The translations under genes were made by a program, and so were the position numbers. The notes beneath the pieces are model-generated. The model was not told the origin of the DNA and did not search any database. It saw only the letters and a list, made by a program, of their open reading frames with translations. From Candidatus Tectimicrobiota bacterium (GTDB taxonomy: Bacteria > Tectomicrobia > Entotheonellia > Entotheonellales > Entotheonellaceae), in contig BPKO01000010.1 of the NCBI GenBank assembly GCA_026005175.1, positions 62,001 through 126,000 on the forward strand: a DNA stretch of 64,000 nucleotides, in the 5' to 3' direction. Below are positions 52,987 through 61,881 of the stretch, in pieces. Position 1 is the stretch's first letter, and the number at the start of each line of letters is the position of its first letter.

Positions 52987-54291
52987 TTACGCGCAGAAGG
53001 GTGCCAGAATCTCTTCGATCCGCTGCTGGCCGTCGGCCAGCGCCTGCGGCACGGGCTTGCGCTTGAGGATGGCGTCGGCCATGGCGCGCTCTACGGCGAC
53101 GTGCACTTCCGGGCGGTTGTACGTCGACAGCTCGGGCTTGGCATATTCGAGCTGGTCCCTGGCCGTTACCGCCTGCGGCACCTCGGCCACGTAGTCGCGC
53201 ATGCGGGGGAGCTCCCAGGCCGAGCGGCGCGTGGCCACGTAGCCCGAATCGATCGACCACCGCGCCGCCATCTCCGGGGTGGTCATCCACTTGATAAACG
53301 TCCAGGTGGCTTCGCGCTTGGCGGGAGCTTGCCCTTTGAAGAGGTAGAAGTTTGCCCCTCCGGTGGGGACGCCAAAGCGCACTTTCTTTGCCTGAAACGC
53401 GGTACCAAAAGCAAAGCGGGCGTTGCGGCGGATGAAGCCCAGGCTGCCCGTGGAGTGGTAGGCGATGGCCACCGCTCCGGTGGCAAAGTCGTTGGGGGTG
53501 GTGCGCCAGCGGGTGAGGTCCGGCGGGCTGACCCCTTCTTCTTTGAGGCGCATCAGGAAGCGGATGGCGGTGGCGGTTTCCTCGGTGTTGAGCTTGACCA
53601 CGCAGCCGCGCCCCGCGGGGTCCCAGAGCATGCCGCCGGCCTGAATGGTGAGGCCTTCGAGCATCCAGATGCCCCACGTCTCTTCGGGGATCTGCACGCC
53701 GCGGCGGCCTGCCTTAGCCAGCTTTTTGCCAAAAGCCAGCAGCTCGTCCCAGGTCTCCGGCGGGCGCTCGGGGTCAAGCCCCACTTCGCGGAAGGCCTCC
53801 TTGTTGTAGTACATGATGGGCGTCGAGCGCTGAAAAGGGATGCTCCACACCTTGCCGTCAAAGGTGCTGTTGGCCATAAAGGCGGGGAAGAAGTCGGCCA
53901 GCATCGCCTGCCCTTCGGGGTCGCCCTCAAGCAGAGAATCAAAGGGCTCGATGGCCTCAAGGCCCAGCATGGTAAAGAGGTCCACCGAGAGCAAAATGGC
54001 GGTATCGGGCGGGTCGCCGGCCTTGACGGCGGCCACCACTTTGGTCTGGTTCTCCGCGTAAGTGCCACCGAAGATAGGGGTCACGAGGATGTTGGGGTGC
54101 TGTTCGTTGAACTCCCGCACGTACTGCTCGATAATGCGCGCCAGCGGCCCGGCCACCCCCACGGGATAGAAGAAGTCCAGCCGCACCGGCTGGGGGCGCG
54201 CCTGGAGTCCCCGCAGGCCGCCAAGCCCCACCCCGGCGTGCGCCAGCGCCAGTGCCTTCAGGAACTGCCGGCGAGAAATGCCTCGGGTCAT
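52987..54291 (-). CDS. Carbohydrate-type ABC substrate-binding protein with Tat-like signal
   Basis: 434 residues of the family-1 solute-binding fold, closest in layout to UgpB (sn-glycerol-3-phosphate) and sugar binders: NEQHPNILVTPIFGGTYAENQTKVVAAVKAGDPPDTAIL, PFQRSTPIMYYNKEAFREVGLDPERPPETWDEL, VAIAYHSTGSLGFIRR. The N-terminus carries SRRQFLKALALAHAG, a twin-arginine export signal. The ATG at 54291 is preceded by GGGAGGCAA. It heads the SBP-permease-permease-TauE operon. The ATPase is probably supplied from elsewhere, as with shared MsmK-type ATPases. Confidence 0.92.
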   Translation of the reverse strand: MTRGISRRQFLKALALAHAGVGLGGLRGLQARPQPVRLDFFYPVGVAGPLARIIEQYVREFNEQHPNILVTPIFGGTYAENQTKVVAAVKAGDPPDTAILLSVDLFTMLGLEAIEPFDSLLEGDPEGQAMLADFFPAFMANSTFDGKVWSIPFQRSTPIMYYNKEAFREVGLDPERPPETWDELLAFGKKLAKAGRRGVQIPEETWGIWMLEGLTIQAGGMLWDPAGRGCVVKLNTEETATAIRFLMRLKEEGVSPPDLTRWRTTPNDFATGAVAIAYHSTGSLGFIRRNARFAFGTAFQAKKVRFGVPTGGANFYLFKGQAPAKREATWTFIKWMTTPEMAARWSIDSGYVATRRSAWELPRMRDYVAEVPQAVTARDQLEYAKPELSTYNRPEVHVAVERAMADAILKRKPVPQALADGQQRIEEILAPFCA

Positions 54292-54435
54292 CGCGGTTGC
54301 CTCCCGTGTCAAGGAATCAGGCGGCCACGGCGCACGGGCCACCGCGGCCGCCGTCGCCGTCACACCAGTTTTTGGCCCGATTCTGCCACAATCTCGCCAG
54401 CAGTGCCAGAGGAAAGAAAGCAGCGAAGCGGCCCC

Positions 54436-54464
54436 TTGCGTCGGCGGCGGCGGTAGGGTACGCT
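54436..54464 (+). promoter_or_regulatory. Possible promoter of the four-domain rhodanese gene
   Basis: TTGCGT (54436-54441), 17-nt spacer, TACGCT (54459-54464), 64 nt before the ATG. The matches are partial. It lies between the divergent ABC and rhodanese genes. Confidence 0.35.
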
Positions 54465-54527
54465 GCCCCTGCCGGGCGCCGTGGCGCCCGCCGCCGCAAT
54501 CCCGAGCAAGCAAGTGGAGAAGTGCCC

Positions 54528-56144
54528 ATGGTGCAGAGCCTTACCCCGCATGCGCTGCGGGCGCTGCTGGCCAGCGAAGCGCCGCATGCCCTGCTGGACG
54601 TGCGCGAGCTGGGCGAGTACAACAGCGCCCACATCCCGGGCGCCAGCGCCGTGCCGCGGCGGCTGCTGGAGTTCCGCCTGCCGCGGCTGGTGCCGTGCCG
54701 CCACACGCAGCTGGTCGTCTACGACGACGACGGCCGCCGCGCTCGCCTGGCGGCCGCCACCCTGGAACGCATGGGCTACACGCAGGTGGCGGTGCTTGAG
54801 GGCGGCCTCAAGCGCTGGGCCAGCCTGGGCTACCGCACCGAGTGGGGCGTCAACGTGCCCAGCAAGGACTTTGGCGAAAAAGTGCAGGTGCAATACCAGG
54901 TCCCGGAAATGCACCCCGAGGCGCTGTGGGCGCGGCTGCAACGCGGCGAGACCCTGGTGATCCTCGACGCCCGCACCCCCGAAGAGCACCGCCGTGCCAC
55001 CATCCCCGGCAGCCGCAGCCTGCCCGGGGGCGAGCTGGCGTTGCGCATTGCCGAGGTGGTCCCCACTGCCGACACCCCCATCGTCGTGCACTGTGCCGGG
55101 CGCACCCGCAGCCTGGTCGGCGCGCGGCTGCTGCAGCGCATGGGCTTCCCTCACGTCTACGCCCTGCGCAACGGCACCATGGGCTGGGCGCTGGCCGGCC
55201 TGGCGCTGGAGGAAGGCTCGACGCGGTTCGACCTGCCTGCGCCGTCGCCGGCAGGACTGGCCGCGGCCGAGCGCTTTGCCGAGCGGGTGGCGGCAGAAGA
55301 CGGCGTGCAGCGGCTCGGGGTGGCCGAGCTCCAGGCGCTGATGGCGCGCCGCACGCAGGAAAACATCTATCTTATCGACGTGCGCACGGCCGAAGAATTC
55401 GCCCAGGGGCACATTCCCGGCTTTTGGTGGGTGCCGGGCGGGCAGGCGGTGCAGCGCGCCGACGACGTGGTGGCGGTGCGCCGCGGGCACGTCGTCTTTG
55501 CCTGCGACGGCCGCGTGCGCGCCCTGGTCACCGCCTCCTGGTACCGGCAGCTCGGCTTTCCCCACGTCTACGCCGTCGACGGCGGCACCCGCGCCTGGCA
55601 GCAGGCCGGCCTGCCCCTAGCGCAAGGCGGCCCCGAGAGCCTCGGCGCCGGCTACGACGCCGGCCTTGACGCCATGCCCTGGGGCTTTGCCGAGGCCCGG
55701 GCGCGGGTGACTTGCCTGACGGCCACGGCGCTGCAAGAGCACTTGCAACGCACCCCCACGGCGCACATCCTCTTCGTCGGCACCAGCCGCGAGTTTAGCC
55801 GCGCCCACCTCCCCGGGGCCCGCTGGCTGCTGCGCAGCTGGCTGGAGCTCGACCTCCCCGCGGTGGCGCCGGACAAGGCAACGCCGCTGGTGCTCACTTG
55901 CGCCGACGGCTACCAGGCGGTGCTGGCCGCCGCCACCCTGGAAGCGCTGGGCTACCGGCAGGTGGTGGTGCTCGACGGCGGCATGCAAGCCTGGCAGCAG
56001 GCCGGCCTGCCGGTGGAGCAAGGCCTGAGCGGCGTCATGGCACCCCCCAACGACGTGCTGCCCATGGGAACCGAACGCAGTTGGGCCGAGGCCATCCATT
56101 ACTTGCAGTGGGAAGAGGACTTGGGCGCCAAGTACCACCGCTGA
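54528..56144 (+). CDS. Four-domain rhodanese-like sulfurtransferase
   Basis: 538 residues with four tandem rhodanese domains. Each has the usual DVR/DAR active-loop lead-in and a catalytic position. Domain 1 (~1-105) has Asp for the Cys (LVVYDDDGRRARLAA), so it is inactive. Domain 2 (~125-235) has IVVHCAGRTRSLVGA and domain 3 (~260-375) VVFACDGRVRALVTA, both with Cys and the Arg. Domain 4 (~400-510) has LTCADGYQAVLAA, Cys present but the Arg replaced by Tyr. It probably moves sulfane sulfur, perhaps relaying between domains. The start ATG follows AGTGGAGA. A promoter candidate lies upstream. Confidence 0.88.
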   Translation: MVQSLTPHALRALLASEAPHALLDVRELGEYNSAHIPGASAVPRRLLEFRLPRLVPCRHTQLVVYDDDGRRARLAAATLERMGYTQVAVLEGGLKRWASLGYRTEWGVNVPSKDFGEKVQVQYQVPEMHPEALWARLQRGETLVILDARTPEEHRRATIPGSRSLPGGELALRIAEVVPTADTPIVVHCAGRTRSLVGARLLQRMGFPHVYALRNGTMGWALAGLALEEGSTRFDLPAPSPAGLAAAERFAERVAAEDGVQRLGVAELQALMARRTQENIYLIDVRTAEEFAQGHIPGFWWVPGGQAVQRADDVVAVRRGHVVFACDGRVRALVTASWYRQLGFPHVYAVDGGTRAWQQAGLPLAQGGPESLGAGYDAGLDAMPWGFAEARARVTCLTATALQEHLQRTPTAHILFVGTSREFSRAHLPGARWLLRSWLELDLPAVAPDKATPLVLTCADGYQAVLAAATLEALGYRQVVVLDGGMQAWQQAGLPVEQGLSGVMAPPNDVLPMGTERSWAEAIHYLQWEEDLGAKYHR

Positions 56145-56221
56145 GGCGGCTGCCCTGGACAGGGCGCGGCGCCTGTGGCATGAAAAAGCCAGGCATCACC
56201 CAAGAGGCAAAGGAGAAAGCC

Positions 56222-56542
56222 ATGCTCTTTGAACTGCGGCTCTACCGTACCAGGCCCGGTCAGCGCGAGCGCTGGGTGCGCTTCATGGAAGAAGAAATCA
56301 TTCCCTTCCAGGTGGCCAAGGGCATGGTGGTGGTGGGGAGCTTCGTGGGCGAGGAAGAAGACGACCTCTACGTCTGGATTCGCCGCTTTGCCAGCGAGGA
56401 AGAGCGGCAGCAGCTCTACAAAGCCGTCTACGAAAGCGAGCACTGGCAGCAGGCCATTGCCCCGCGCATTCCCGAGATGCTCGACCGCGAGCAGATCAAG
56501 GTCATTCGCCTCACCCCCACGCCCAAGTCGGTGCTCCAGTAA
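56222..56542 (+). CDS. NIPSNAP-family protein
   Basis: 106 residues matching the NIPSNAP ferredoxin-like dimer fold: MLFELRLYRTRPGQRERWVRFMEEEIIPFQVAKGMVVVGSF and a VWIRRFASEEERQQLYKAVYES segment. Bacterial members are small dimeric proteins often near catabolic genes; no reaction is established. The ATG at 56222 follows AAAGGAG. It lies 77 nt downstream of the rhodanese gene. Confidence 0.85.
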   Translation: MLFELRLYRTRPGQRERWVRFMEEEIIPFQVAKGMVVVGSFVGEEEDDLYVWIRRFASEEERQQLYKAVYESEHWQQAIAPRIPEMLDREQIKVIRLTPTPKSVLQ

Positions 56543-56636
56543 CCCACGCCGGTGGGCCAGGCGTCCCTGGCCCACCGCACTTGCGCCGGTAGCAGACCAC
56601 CGGCCCTGTCGCCGCGCCCGAGGGGAGCGCATCGCC

Positions 56637-58040
56637 ATGACCTATACGGACGTCAAAGGCCTGCCAGTCTCCACTACCTCTGCCGAAGCCTTAGCGGCGT
56701 ACGAGCAGGGCATCGACCGCTTCCTGCGCTGGCACAGCGGCGCCCTGCAAGCCCTGGAAGCCGCCGTCACCCATGACCCGCACTTCGCCTTGGCCCACTG
56801 CGCCCGCGCTTACATTGCCTGGCGCATGGGACACGTCGAGACGGGTCTTGCCGCCCACGACCAGGCCCTGGCGGCCGCCGACCACGTGCGCAGCGAGCGC
56901 GAGCACCTGCACGTGCAGGTGGTGCACGCCCTGCGGCAAGGCGAGTCGGCCACCGCGCTTTCTTTGCTGGAGCAGCTCGCCGCGGCCTATCCTACCGACC
57001 GCCTGGCCGTGCGCCTGCTGGGCCTGACGTACCTGGCGCAGGGACACTACGAAGGCGGTATCGCAGTGGCCCGGCGCAGCCTGGAAGCCAGCCCGCATGA
57101 CCCGCAGTTCCAGACCATGCTCGGCTTTTTCTTAGAGCAGGCCGGCTACAACGACGAGGGCTTGGCCCTGAGCCGCCGGGCCCTGGCGCAGGATCCCACC
57201 AACCTTTACGCCTACCATGCCGTCGGCCACGCGTACCAGGCGCGTGGCGACTACCGTGAGGCCTTGGAAACCTTTGCCCGCGCCGTCTCGCTGGAGCGCT
57301 ACCCGCACCTGCTTTGGCACCTGGCCGAGGCGCAGGCCATTCTCGGCCACGAGCAGCTGACGCGTGCCTACTGGGGCTCGACCACGCCCCCCCTGCCGCT
57401 GCACGAGCGCGTTGCCCTCCTGTGGCGGCTGGAAGTGGTGCGCCACCGTCCTGCCGAGGAGGCCATCTGGGAAGCGCTGGCCGACGAAGGCGAGCGCCTA
57501 CTGGCCCACGCCCCTTTTCTTACCGTGTGGATGCGCCACTGGATCGCCCTTGCCCTGGGGCGCGCCGGCGCCATGGCCAAAGCACAGGCGCAAGTGGCGC
57601 GCCTGCGCCAGCTGCCCGCCGGACGGGCAAGCGGCTACTGGTCGACCCTGGGTGCCGACTTGCTGGCCGGGGAGCTGGCTTTCATCGAAGGGGACGTGGC
57701 GGGTGCGGTGGCGCGCATGGCGCCGGCCATCGCCCAGCTCGACACCCTGGGCGGCGGCAGCCGCGAGCAGAAAGACATCTTTCGCGACGTCTTTCTCGAG
57801 CTGCAGCGCCGCCTGGGCAACGCCGAGGCGGTGGTGGCGCTGGCGCAGCAGCGCTTGCTGGCCAACCCCAACCACCTCCCGTCGCTGGCCGCCCTGGTCT
57901 GGGCCTACGGCAAGCTCGGCCATGCCGCCCTGCAACGGCAGGTGTGCCGGCAGCTGGTGCAGCGTGCCGAAGTCACCGGGGTGCATCCGGAGGCGCCGGA
58001 GCTGCGCACCGCACAGCAGCTCTTGCAGCAGGTTCCCTGA
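56637..58040 (+). CDS. TTC38-like tetratricopeptide repeat protein
   Basis: 467 residues of TPR helices. The opening TDVKGLPVSTTSAEALAAYEQGIDRFLRWHSGALQALEAAVTHDPHFALAHCARAYIAWRMGHVE matches bacterial homologues of human TTC38. At least six repeat pairs follow (for example ALAQDPTNLYAYHAVGHAYQARGDYREALETF). No catalytic residues are evident; a protein-interaction role is inferred. The ATG is preceded by GAGGGGAGCG. It ends 18 nt from the convergent nitrilase. Confidence 0.85.
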   Translation: MTYTDVKGLPVSTTSAEALAAYEQGIDRFLRWHSGALQALEAAVTHDPHFALAHCARAYIAWRMGHVETGLAAHDQALAAADHVRSEREHLHVQVVHALRQGESATALSLLEQLAAAYPTDRLAVRLLGLTYLAQGHYEGGIAVARRSLEASPHDPQFQTMLGFFLEQAGYNDEGLALSRRALAQDPTNLYAYHAVGHAYQARGDYREALETFARAVSLERYPHLLWHLAEAQAILGHEQLTRAYWGSTTPPLPLHERVALLWRLEVVRHRPAEEAIWEALADEGERLLAHAPFLTVWMRHWIALALGRAGAMAKAQAQVARLRQLPAGRASGYWSTLGADLLAGELAFIEGDVAGAVARMAPAIAQLDTLGGGSREQKDIFRDVFLELQRRLGNAEAVVALAQQRLLANPNHLPSLAALVWAYGKLGHAALQRQVCRQLVQRAEVTGVHPEAPELRTAQQLLQQVP

Positions 58041-58058
58041 GCCGGCCGCGGCCCGGCG

Positions 58059-59045
58059 TTAGCTCAGGACCTCGCTTGGCGGTTCGGGAACCTCCCCGGT
58101 CGGCCCTTCGGCCACCCGCAGGCACGGGCGCGGGACCCGGTGCACGGTGAGCTGGAAAACGTCGGGGCGGGCATAGTGGCCGGCCACGTCCAAGACCCAC
58201 TTCGGGCCGCGCAGCTGCTGCGGGTCGATCTCGGCATAGAGAATGCCCTGCTCCTGGCGCAGCGGACCGGCGATGAAGCGCCCTTCGGGGTCAACGACGG
58301 CGCTGTCCCCCACGTTGATCCACTCCGGGGCCTGGGCGTAGTACTGGGCCTTAAAGGCCCAGTGATCTGGAAGGTCCGCCTTGCGCATGGCGATCGAGCA
58401 GCCCACCACGTAGACACGGCCCTCCTTGGCAATATGGCGCAAGGTCGAGAGCCAGGGCTGGCCCCGGTCCCAGGTAGGGGCCAGGTACAGCTGCACTCCC
58501 CAGGCGTACATGGCGTAGCGCGCCAGGGGCATGTAGTTCTCCCAGCAAATGAGCCCGCCGAGGCGGGCAAAGGGAGTATCGTACACCGCCAGGGTGCTGC
58601 CATCTCCCGGTGCCCACACCATGCGCTCTGGCCCGGTGGGGACCAGCTTGCGGTGTTTGCCCATGAGCGCGCCCTGGGCGTCGATGAAAAGCAGGGTGTT
58701 GTAGAGGCTGGCATTGCTGGCCTCGCTGTTGCGCTCGTTGACGCCGATGACCACGTACACGCCGGCCTGGTGTGCTGCCTGGCAGAGCTGGCCGGTGGCG
58801 GCATCAGGAACGGTGACCGCCTGGGCCAGGAGTTCGGCGTAGAGCTCGCCCATAAGGGCGCCCTGCCCTGGGGGGATCGCCCACACCCAGTCGGGGTAAG
58901 TGGGGACGAAGGCTTCGGGGAAAACGACCAAGCGTGCCCCGTGCTGGGCTGCCTCGGCAATGAGGGCGCAGGCCTTGGCCACCGTCGCGCCGCGGTCCAG
59001 AAAGACGGGAGCGGTTTGTACAACAGCGATTTTGAAAGTGGACAT
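58059..59045 (-). CDS. Nitrilase-family carbon-nitrogen hydrolase
   Basis: 328 residues with the complete Glu-Lys-Cys triad: E44 (VVFPEAFVPTYPDWVW), K133 (GKHRKLVPTGPE) and C167 (LGGLICWENYMPLARYAMY). The motif wording is that of true nitrilases/cyanide-type enzymes, which turn R-C-N into the carboxylic acid or amide; the substrate is not known. I chose the ATG at 59045, with GGAG 11 nt upstream. A 31-codon ORF ends 4 nt before it (59050-59145), so translation is probably coupled. Confidence 0.92.
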   Translation of the reverse strand: MSTFKIAVVQTAPVFLDRGATVAKACALIAEAAQHGARLVVFPEAFVPTYPDWVWAIPPGQGALMGELYAELLAQAVTVPDAATGQLCQAAHQAGVYVVIGVNERNSEASNASLYNTLLFIDAQGALMGKHRKLVPTGPERMVWAPGDGSTLAVYDTPFARLGGLICWENYMPLARYAMYAWGVQLYLAPTWDRGQPWLSTLRHIAKEGRVYVVGCSIAMRKADLPDHWAFKAQYYAQAPEWINVGDSAVVDPEGRFIAGPLRQEQGILYAEIDPQQLRGPKWVLDVAGHYARPDVFQLTVHRVPRPCLRVAEGPTGEVPEPPSEVLS

Positions 59046-59049
59046 GTTT

Positions 59050-59145
59050 TCAGTCTCCAAGCAGGCCGGCGGCTGGCACCTCAACCGCGGCTTCTTCCGG
59101 GGTTCGGAGGGTGCCGTCTGGGGCGGTTTCTGGTATCTCGCGCAT
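59050..59145 (-). CDS. 31-residue leader ORF upstream of the nitrilase
   Basis: Too short for most gene callers. ATG at 59145 follows AAGAGGAG by 7 nt, a strong ribosome site, and the frame reads MREIPETAPDGTLRTPEEAA to a TGA at 59050, only 4 nt before the nitrilase ATG. The peptide is acidic, with no membrane segment. It could be a translated leader coupling the two starts, a small partner, or just a spurious ORF. Nothing similar is recognised. The rest of this stretch (59146-59352) shows no gene. Confidence 0.45.
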   Translation of the reverse strand: MREIPETAPDGTLRTPEEAAVEVPAAGLLGD

Positions 59146-59352
59146 GACTTTGCTCCTCTTGAAGTCAGGGTCTTAACTGCCTCATGTTAACCGGTACGCC
59201 ATGCGCATGTCGTCTACCCAGGGTTTATTTGGGGGTTTATTTTGCCTCAAAAGCCCGCCACTCAGCCTCATTCGGGTAGCCAGGTCTCAAGGTCAAAATC
59301 TTCGGCAAACAGTACATCGTCTCCACCTGGGGGCATACAGGGCAAAGGGAAG
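59146..59352. other. Non-coding stretch between the nitrilase leader and the LuxR-type gene
   Basis: I see no ORF with a ribosome site on either strand. It should carry the nitrilase promoter on the minus strand, but no convincing -35/-10 pair stands out. An A/T-rich patch around 59222-59242 precedes the LuxR-type stop and could hold a terminator. Confidence 0.4.
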
Positions 59353-61869
59353 TCACAGCAAATGGAGCTCGCGGGCGCGGGTGACGGCTTGCAGGCGGTT
59401 GCGCACCCCGAGCTTGCTGTAAATGCGGTGGGTATGGGCTTTTACCGTCCCGGGGGCGACGGCCAAGCGAGCGGCAATGTCGGGATTGGAAAGGCCGCCG
59501 GCGAGCAGGCGTAACACCTCCAGCTCGCGAGGGGTAAGGGTGTCGAGGGGGGTGAAGGCAGGGGGGATTGTCGGCGCCTCTGCGGCGGCCCATTCCACGC
59601 GCCACGCCGCCAGCAGCGTCTCCAGCTCGACAGGGGCAGGGGAAACCGGGTGGCCGGCTTCGCCCAGCAGCCGCTGGGCCATGCTGCGCGTGTCGTGGTC
59701 GCTCAGCGGATGTTGGCCGACCCAGGCGATGAGCGCCAGGCCCTGCTGGGTTTGACCGGTGTGCAGCTTGAGGGCCCCGATCCCCAGGACGATGGCCAGG
59801 CGTAGGGGCACGGAGGGCAAGGCGGTCAGCTGCTGCAATGCCTGAGCAAATTGCGCACGCGCCGTTTGCAACGCCCCGCTGGCCGCAGCCGCATAGCCCA
59901 GCCCAATGTGCGCTGCTGCCAGACCACCCCGATCCCCCAGTCCCTGGTAGAGCGCCACGCTCTGGGCAAAGAATGGCCGTGCCTGCACCGGCTCTCCCTG
60001 CTGTAGCGCCAGCCACCCCAGGTGGTGCAACGCCACCGCCATGCCCTCGGGGTCAGCAAACGCCTGGCGCAGCGCGTAGCTGGCCTGGTAGTGGCGGCGA
60101 GCGGCGGCCATGTCGCCTAGGGCACGGGCGACATGGCCCAGGTTGTTGTGGCAATAGGCCAGGAACCACCGGTTGTCGGTGGCCTCGGCCACGGCAAAGG
60201 CCTGACAAGCGCAGTGCTGTGCGGTCACCAAGTCGCCTTGCGCCAGCGCCGCGTTGCTTAGCACGTGCCAGGCAAACATCACGTTGCCCTGATCGCCACG
60301 GGCCTGGCTCTGCTCGCGCGCCAGGGCGCCCAAGCGGGCCGCCTCGGCGTACGCGCCCTGCACCAGGGCCAGCACCCCCAGAGCCGGCAGCGGATCGGCC
60401 TGCCGCCGGCTGGTCACCTCTGGGGGGAGCGCCGCCAGCAGCGCCTGGCTCTGTTGCAGCGTCGTGGCAGCCGCTTGCAGTTGCCCCAGACGAATCAGCA
60501 ACCAACCCTGATGCGTCAGGCACTCGGCCAGCGTTCGCTGCGTCTCAGGGGTGGGCGCTGCCTGCCGCAGGCTGGCCACGGCACGGGCAAACGCCGCCTC
60601 TCCTTCCTGGTAGCGGCTCTGGAATTGGCAGAAGAGGGAAAACGAGACGGCTGCGGCATCCAGGGCGCTGGCCTCGCGCTGTGCCACAGCCCACGCCCAC
60701 GCGGCACGAATATCGGCTAGCTCGGCGGCAATGGCCGCCGTGGCGGCCTGTTGCCCGCCGCCGCGCATGGCAGCGGTATGCCTGCCCAGAAAACGCGTAT
60801 AGAAACGGCCGTGCGCGGCCTGCACGCGTGCCGCCTCAGCTGGTGCCGCGTGGAGCCGCTCGCCGGCATACTGCCGCAAGAGGGCGTGCAGCTGGTAGCG
60901 GCCGTCAGGGCGAGCCGTCAGCAGGGAATGGTCCACCAGGGTTGCCAGCAGCGCCGCAGAGGCCCCGGCCACCTGCTGTGCCGCCTCCGGAGCAAACGCG
61001 CTCTCAAACACCGACAGGCGCGCCAGCACCGCCTGCGCTTCGGGGTCGAGGCGCTGCCAGCTCTGGGCAAAAACGGCATGCAAGCTGCGATGCCGCGGCG
61101 GCAGGTCTTGCCAGTCGGTGTGCAAGAAGGCAACGCTACGCGCAATCTCCTCAGCAATAACGGCACAAGGCAGGGTGCGCGTCCAGGCGGCGGCCAGCTC
61201 CAAGGCCAGGGGATGGCCCGCCACCAGCCGGCAGATGCGCACCACCTCGGTTTTCTGCTCCTGTAAGGAAAAGTCCCAGCGCACGCGGCGCGCCCGCTCT
61301 GCAAACAGCTGCACCGCACCAAACGTCTCCGGCCGGTCCGCGTCGTCTTCTGTCGGGTAGGCCAGTCCGGCTACCGGGTAGCGCCACTCCGGGCGCACTT
61401 GGAGCGCCACACGTGAGGTGATCAGCAGCTTGAGAGCGGGGGCCTGCTGCAGCAGGTCCACCAGCAAGTTGGCACTTGCCAGCAGGCGTTCCAGGCTGTC
61501 GAGCACGAGCAGCAGCACCTTGTCGTGCAGAAAGTGACGCAACTGGTAGGTCGGCTCGGTGTGGCGGGAACGCGGCAAGCCCAGGGCCTCGGCAAGGGCT
61601 ATGGCCACCGCTTCAGCGCCGGTGACAGGCTGCAGGGCAACAAACACCACACCATCACCAAAAGCCGCCGCCTGGCGCGCGGCGGCCTCCAGGGCAAGGC
61701 GCGTTTTTCCGATGCCCCCAGGACCAAGCAGGGTGAGCAGCCGGCAAGCGGGATCGGCCAGCAAGCGGGCCAGCTCGGCCAGCTCGGCGTGACGGCCGAC
61801 AAAGGGGGTGGTCGCGGGCGGCAACGCGGACCTGGGCGGCGGCCGAATGGACCTGGCGCGGCGGCCCAT
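59353..61869 (-). CDS. LuxR-family ATPase regulator (NB-ARC/TPR with C-terminal HTH)
   Basis: 838 residues. P-loop GPGGIGKT at 49-56 inside an NB-ARC/STAND ATPase module (LLLVLDSLERLL, LLITSRVAL, GHPLALELAAAWTR), a long TPR helix region from about 360 to 720, and a C-terminal LuxR helix-turn-helix (LTPRELEVLRLLAGGLSNPDIAARLAVAPGTVKAH, ~775-838). This is the layout of large MalT/AfsR-like transcription activators that bind an effector through the TPRs. The ATG is at 61869, 12 nt after the stop of the PEP-mutase-like gene, so it may be co-transcribed with it. A target is not apparent. Confidence 0.9.
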   Translation of the reverse strand: MGRRARSIRPPPRSALPPATTPFVGRHAELAELARLLADPACRLLTLLGPGGIGKTRLALEAAARQAAAFGDGVVFVALQPVTGAEAVAIALAEALGLPRSRHTEPTYQLRHFLHDKVLLLVLDSLERLLASANLLVDLLQQAPALKLLITSRVALQVRPEWRYPVAGLAYPTEDDADRPETFGAVQLFAERARRVRWDFSLQEQKTEVVRICRLVAGHPLALELAAAWTRTLPCAVIAEEIARSVAFLHTDWQDLPPRHRSLHAVFAQSWQRLDPEAQAVLARLSVFESAFAPEAAQQVAGASAALLATLVDHSLLTARPDGRYQLHALLRQYAGERLHAAPAEAARVQAAHGRFYTRFLGRHTAAMRGGGQQAATAAIAAELADIRAAWAWAVAQREASALDAAAVSFSLFCQFQSRYQEGEAAFARAVASLRQAAPTPETQRTLAECLTHQGWLLIRLGQLQAAATTLQQSQALLAALPPEVTSRRQADPLPALGVLALVQGAYAEAARLGALAREQSQARGDQGNVMFAWHVLSNAALAQGDLVTAQHCACQAFAVAEATDNRWFLAYCHNNLGHVARALGDMAAARRHYQASYALRQAFADPEGMAVALHHLGWLALQQGEPVQARPFFAQSVALYQGLGDRGGLAAAHIGLGYAAAASGALQTARAQFAQALQQLTALPSVPLRLAIVLGIGALKLHTGQTQQGLALIAWVGQHPLSDHDTRSMAQRLLGEAGHPVSPAPVELETLLAAWRVEWAAAEAPTIPPAFTPLDTLTPRELEVLRLLAGGLSNPDIAARLAVAPGTVKAHTHRIYSKLGVRNRLQAVTRARELHLL

Positions 61870-61881
61870 GCGGCGGCCCTC

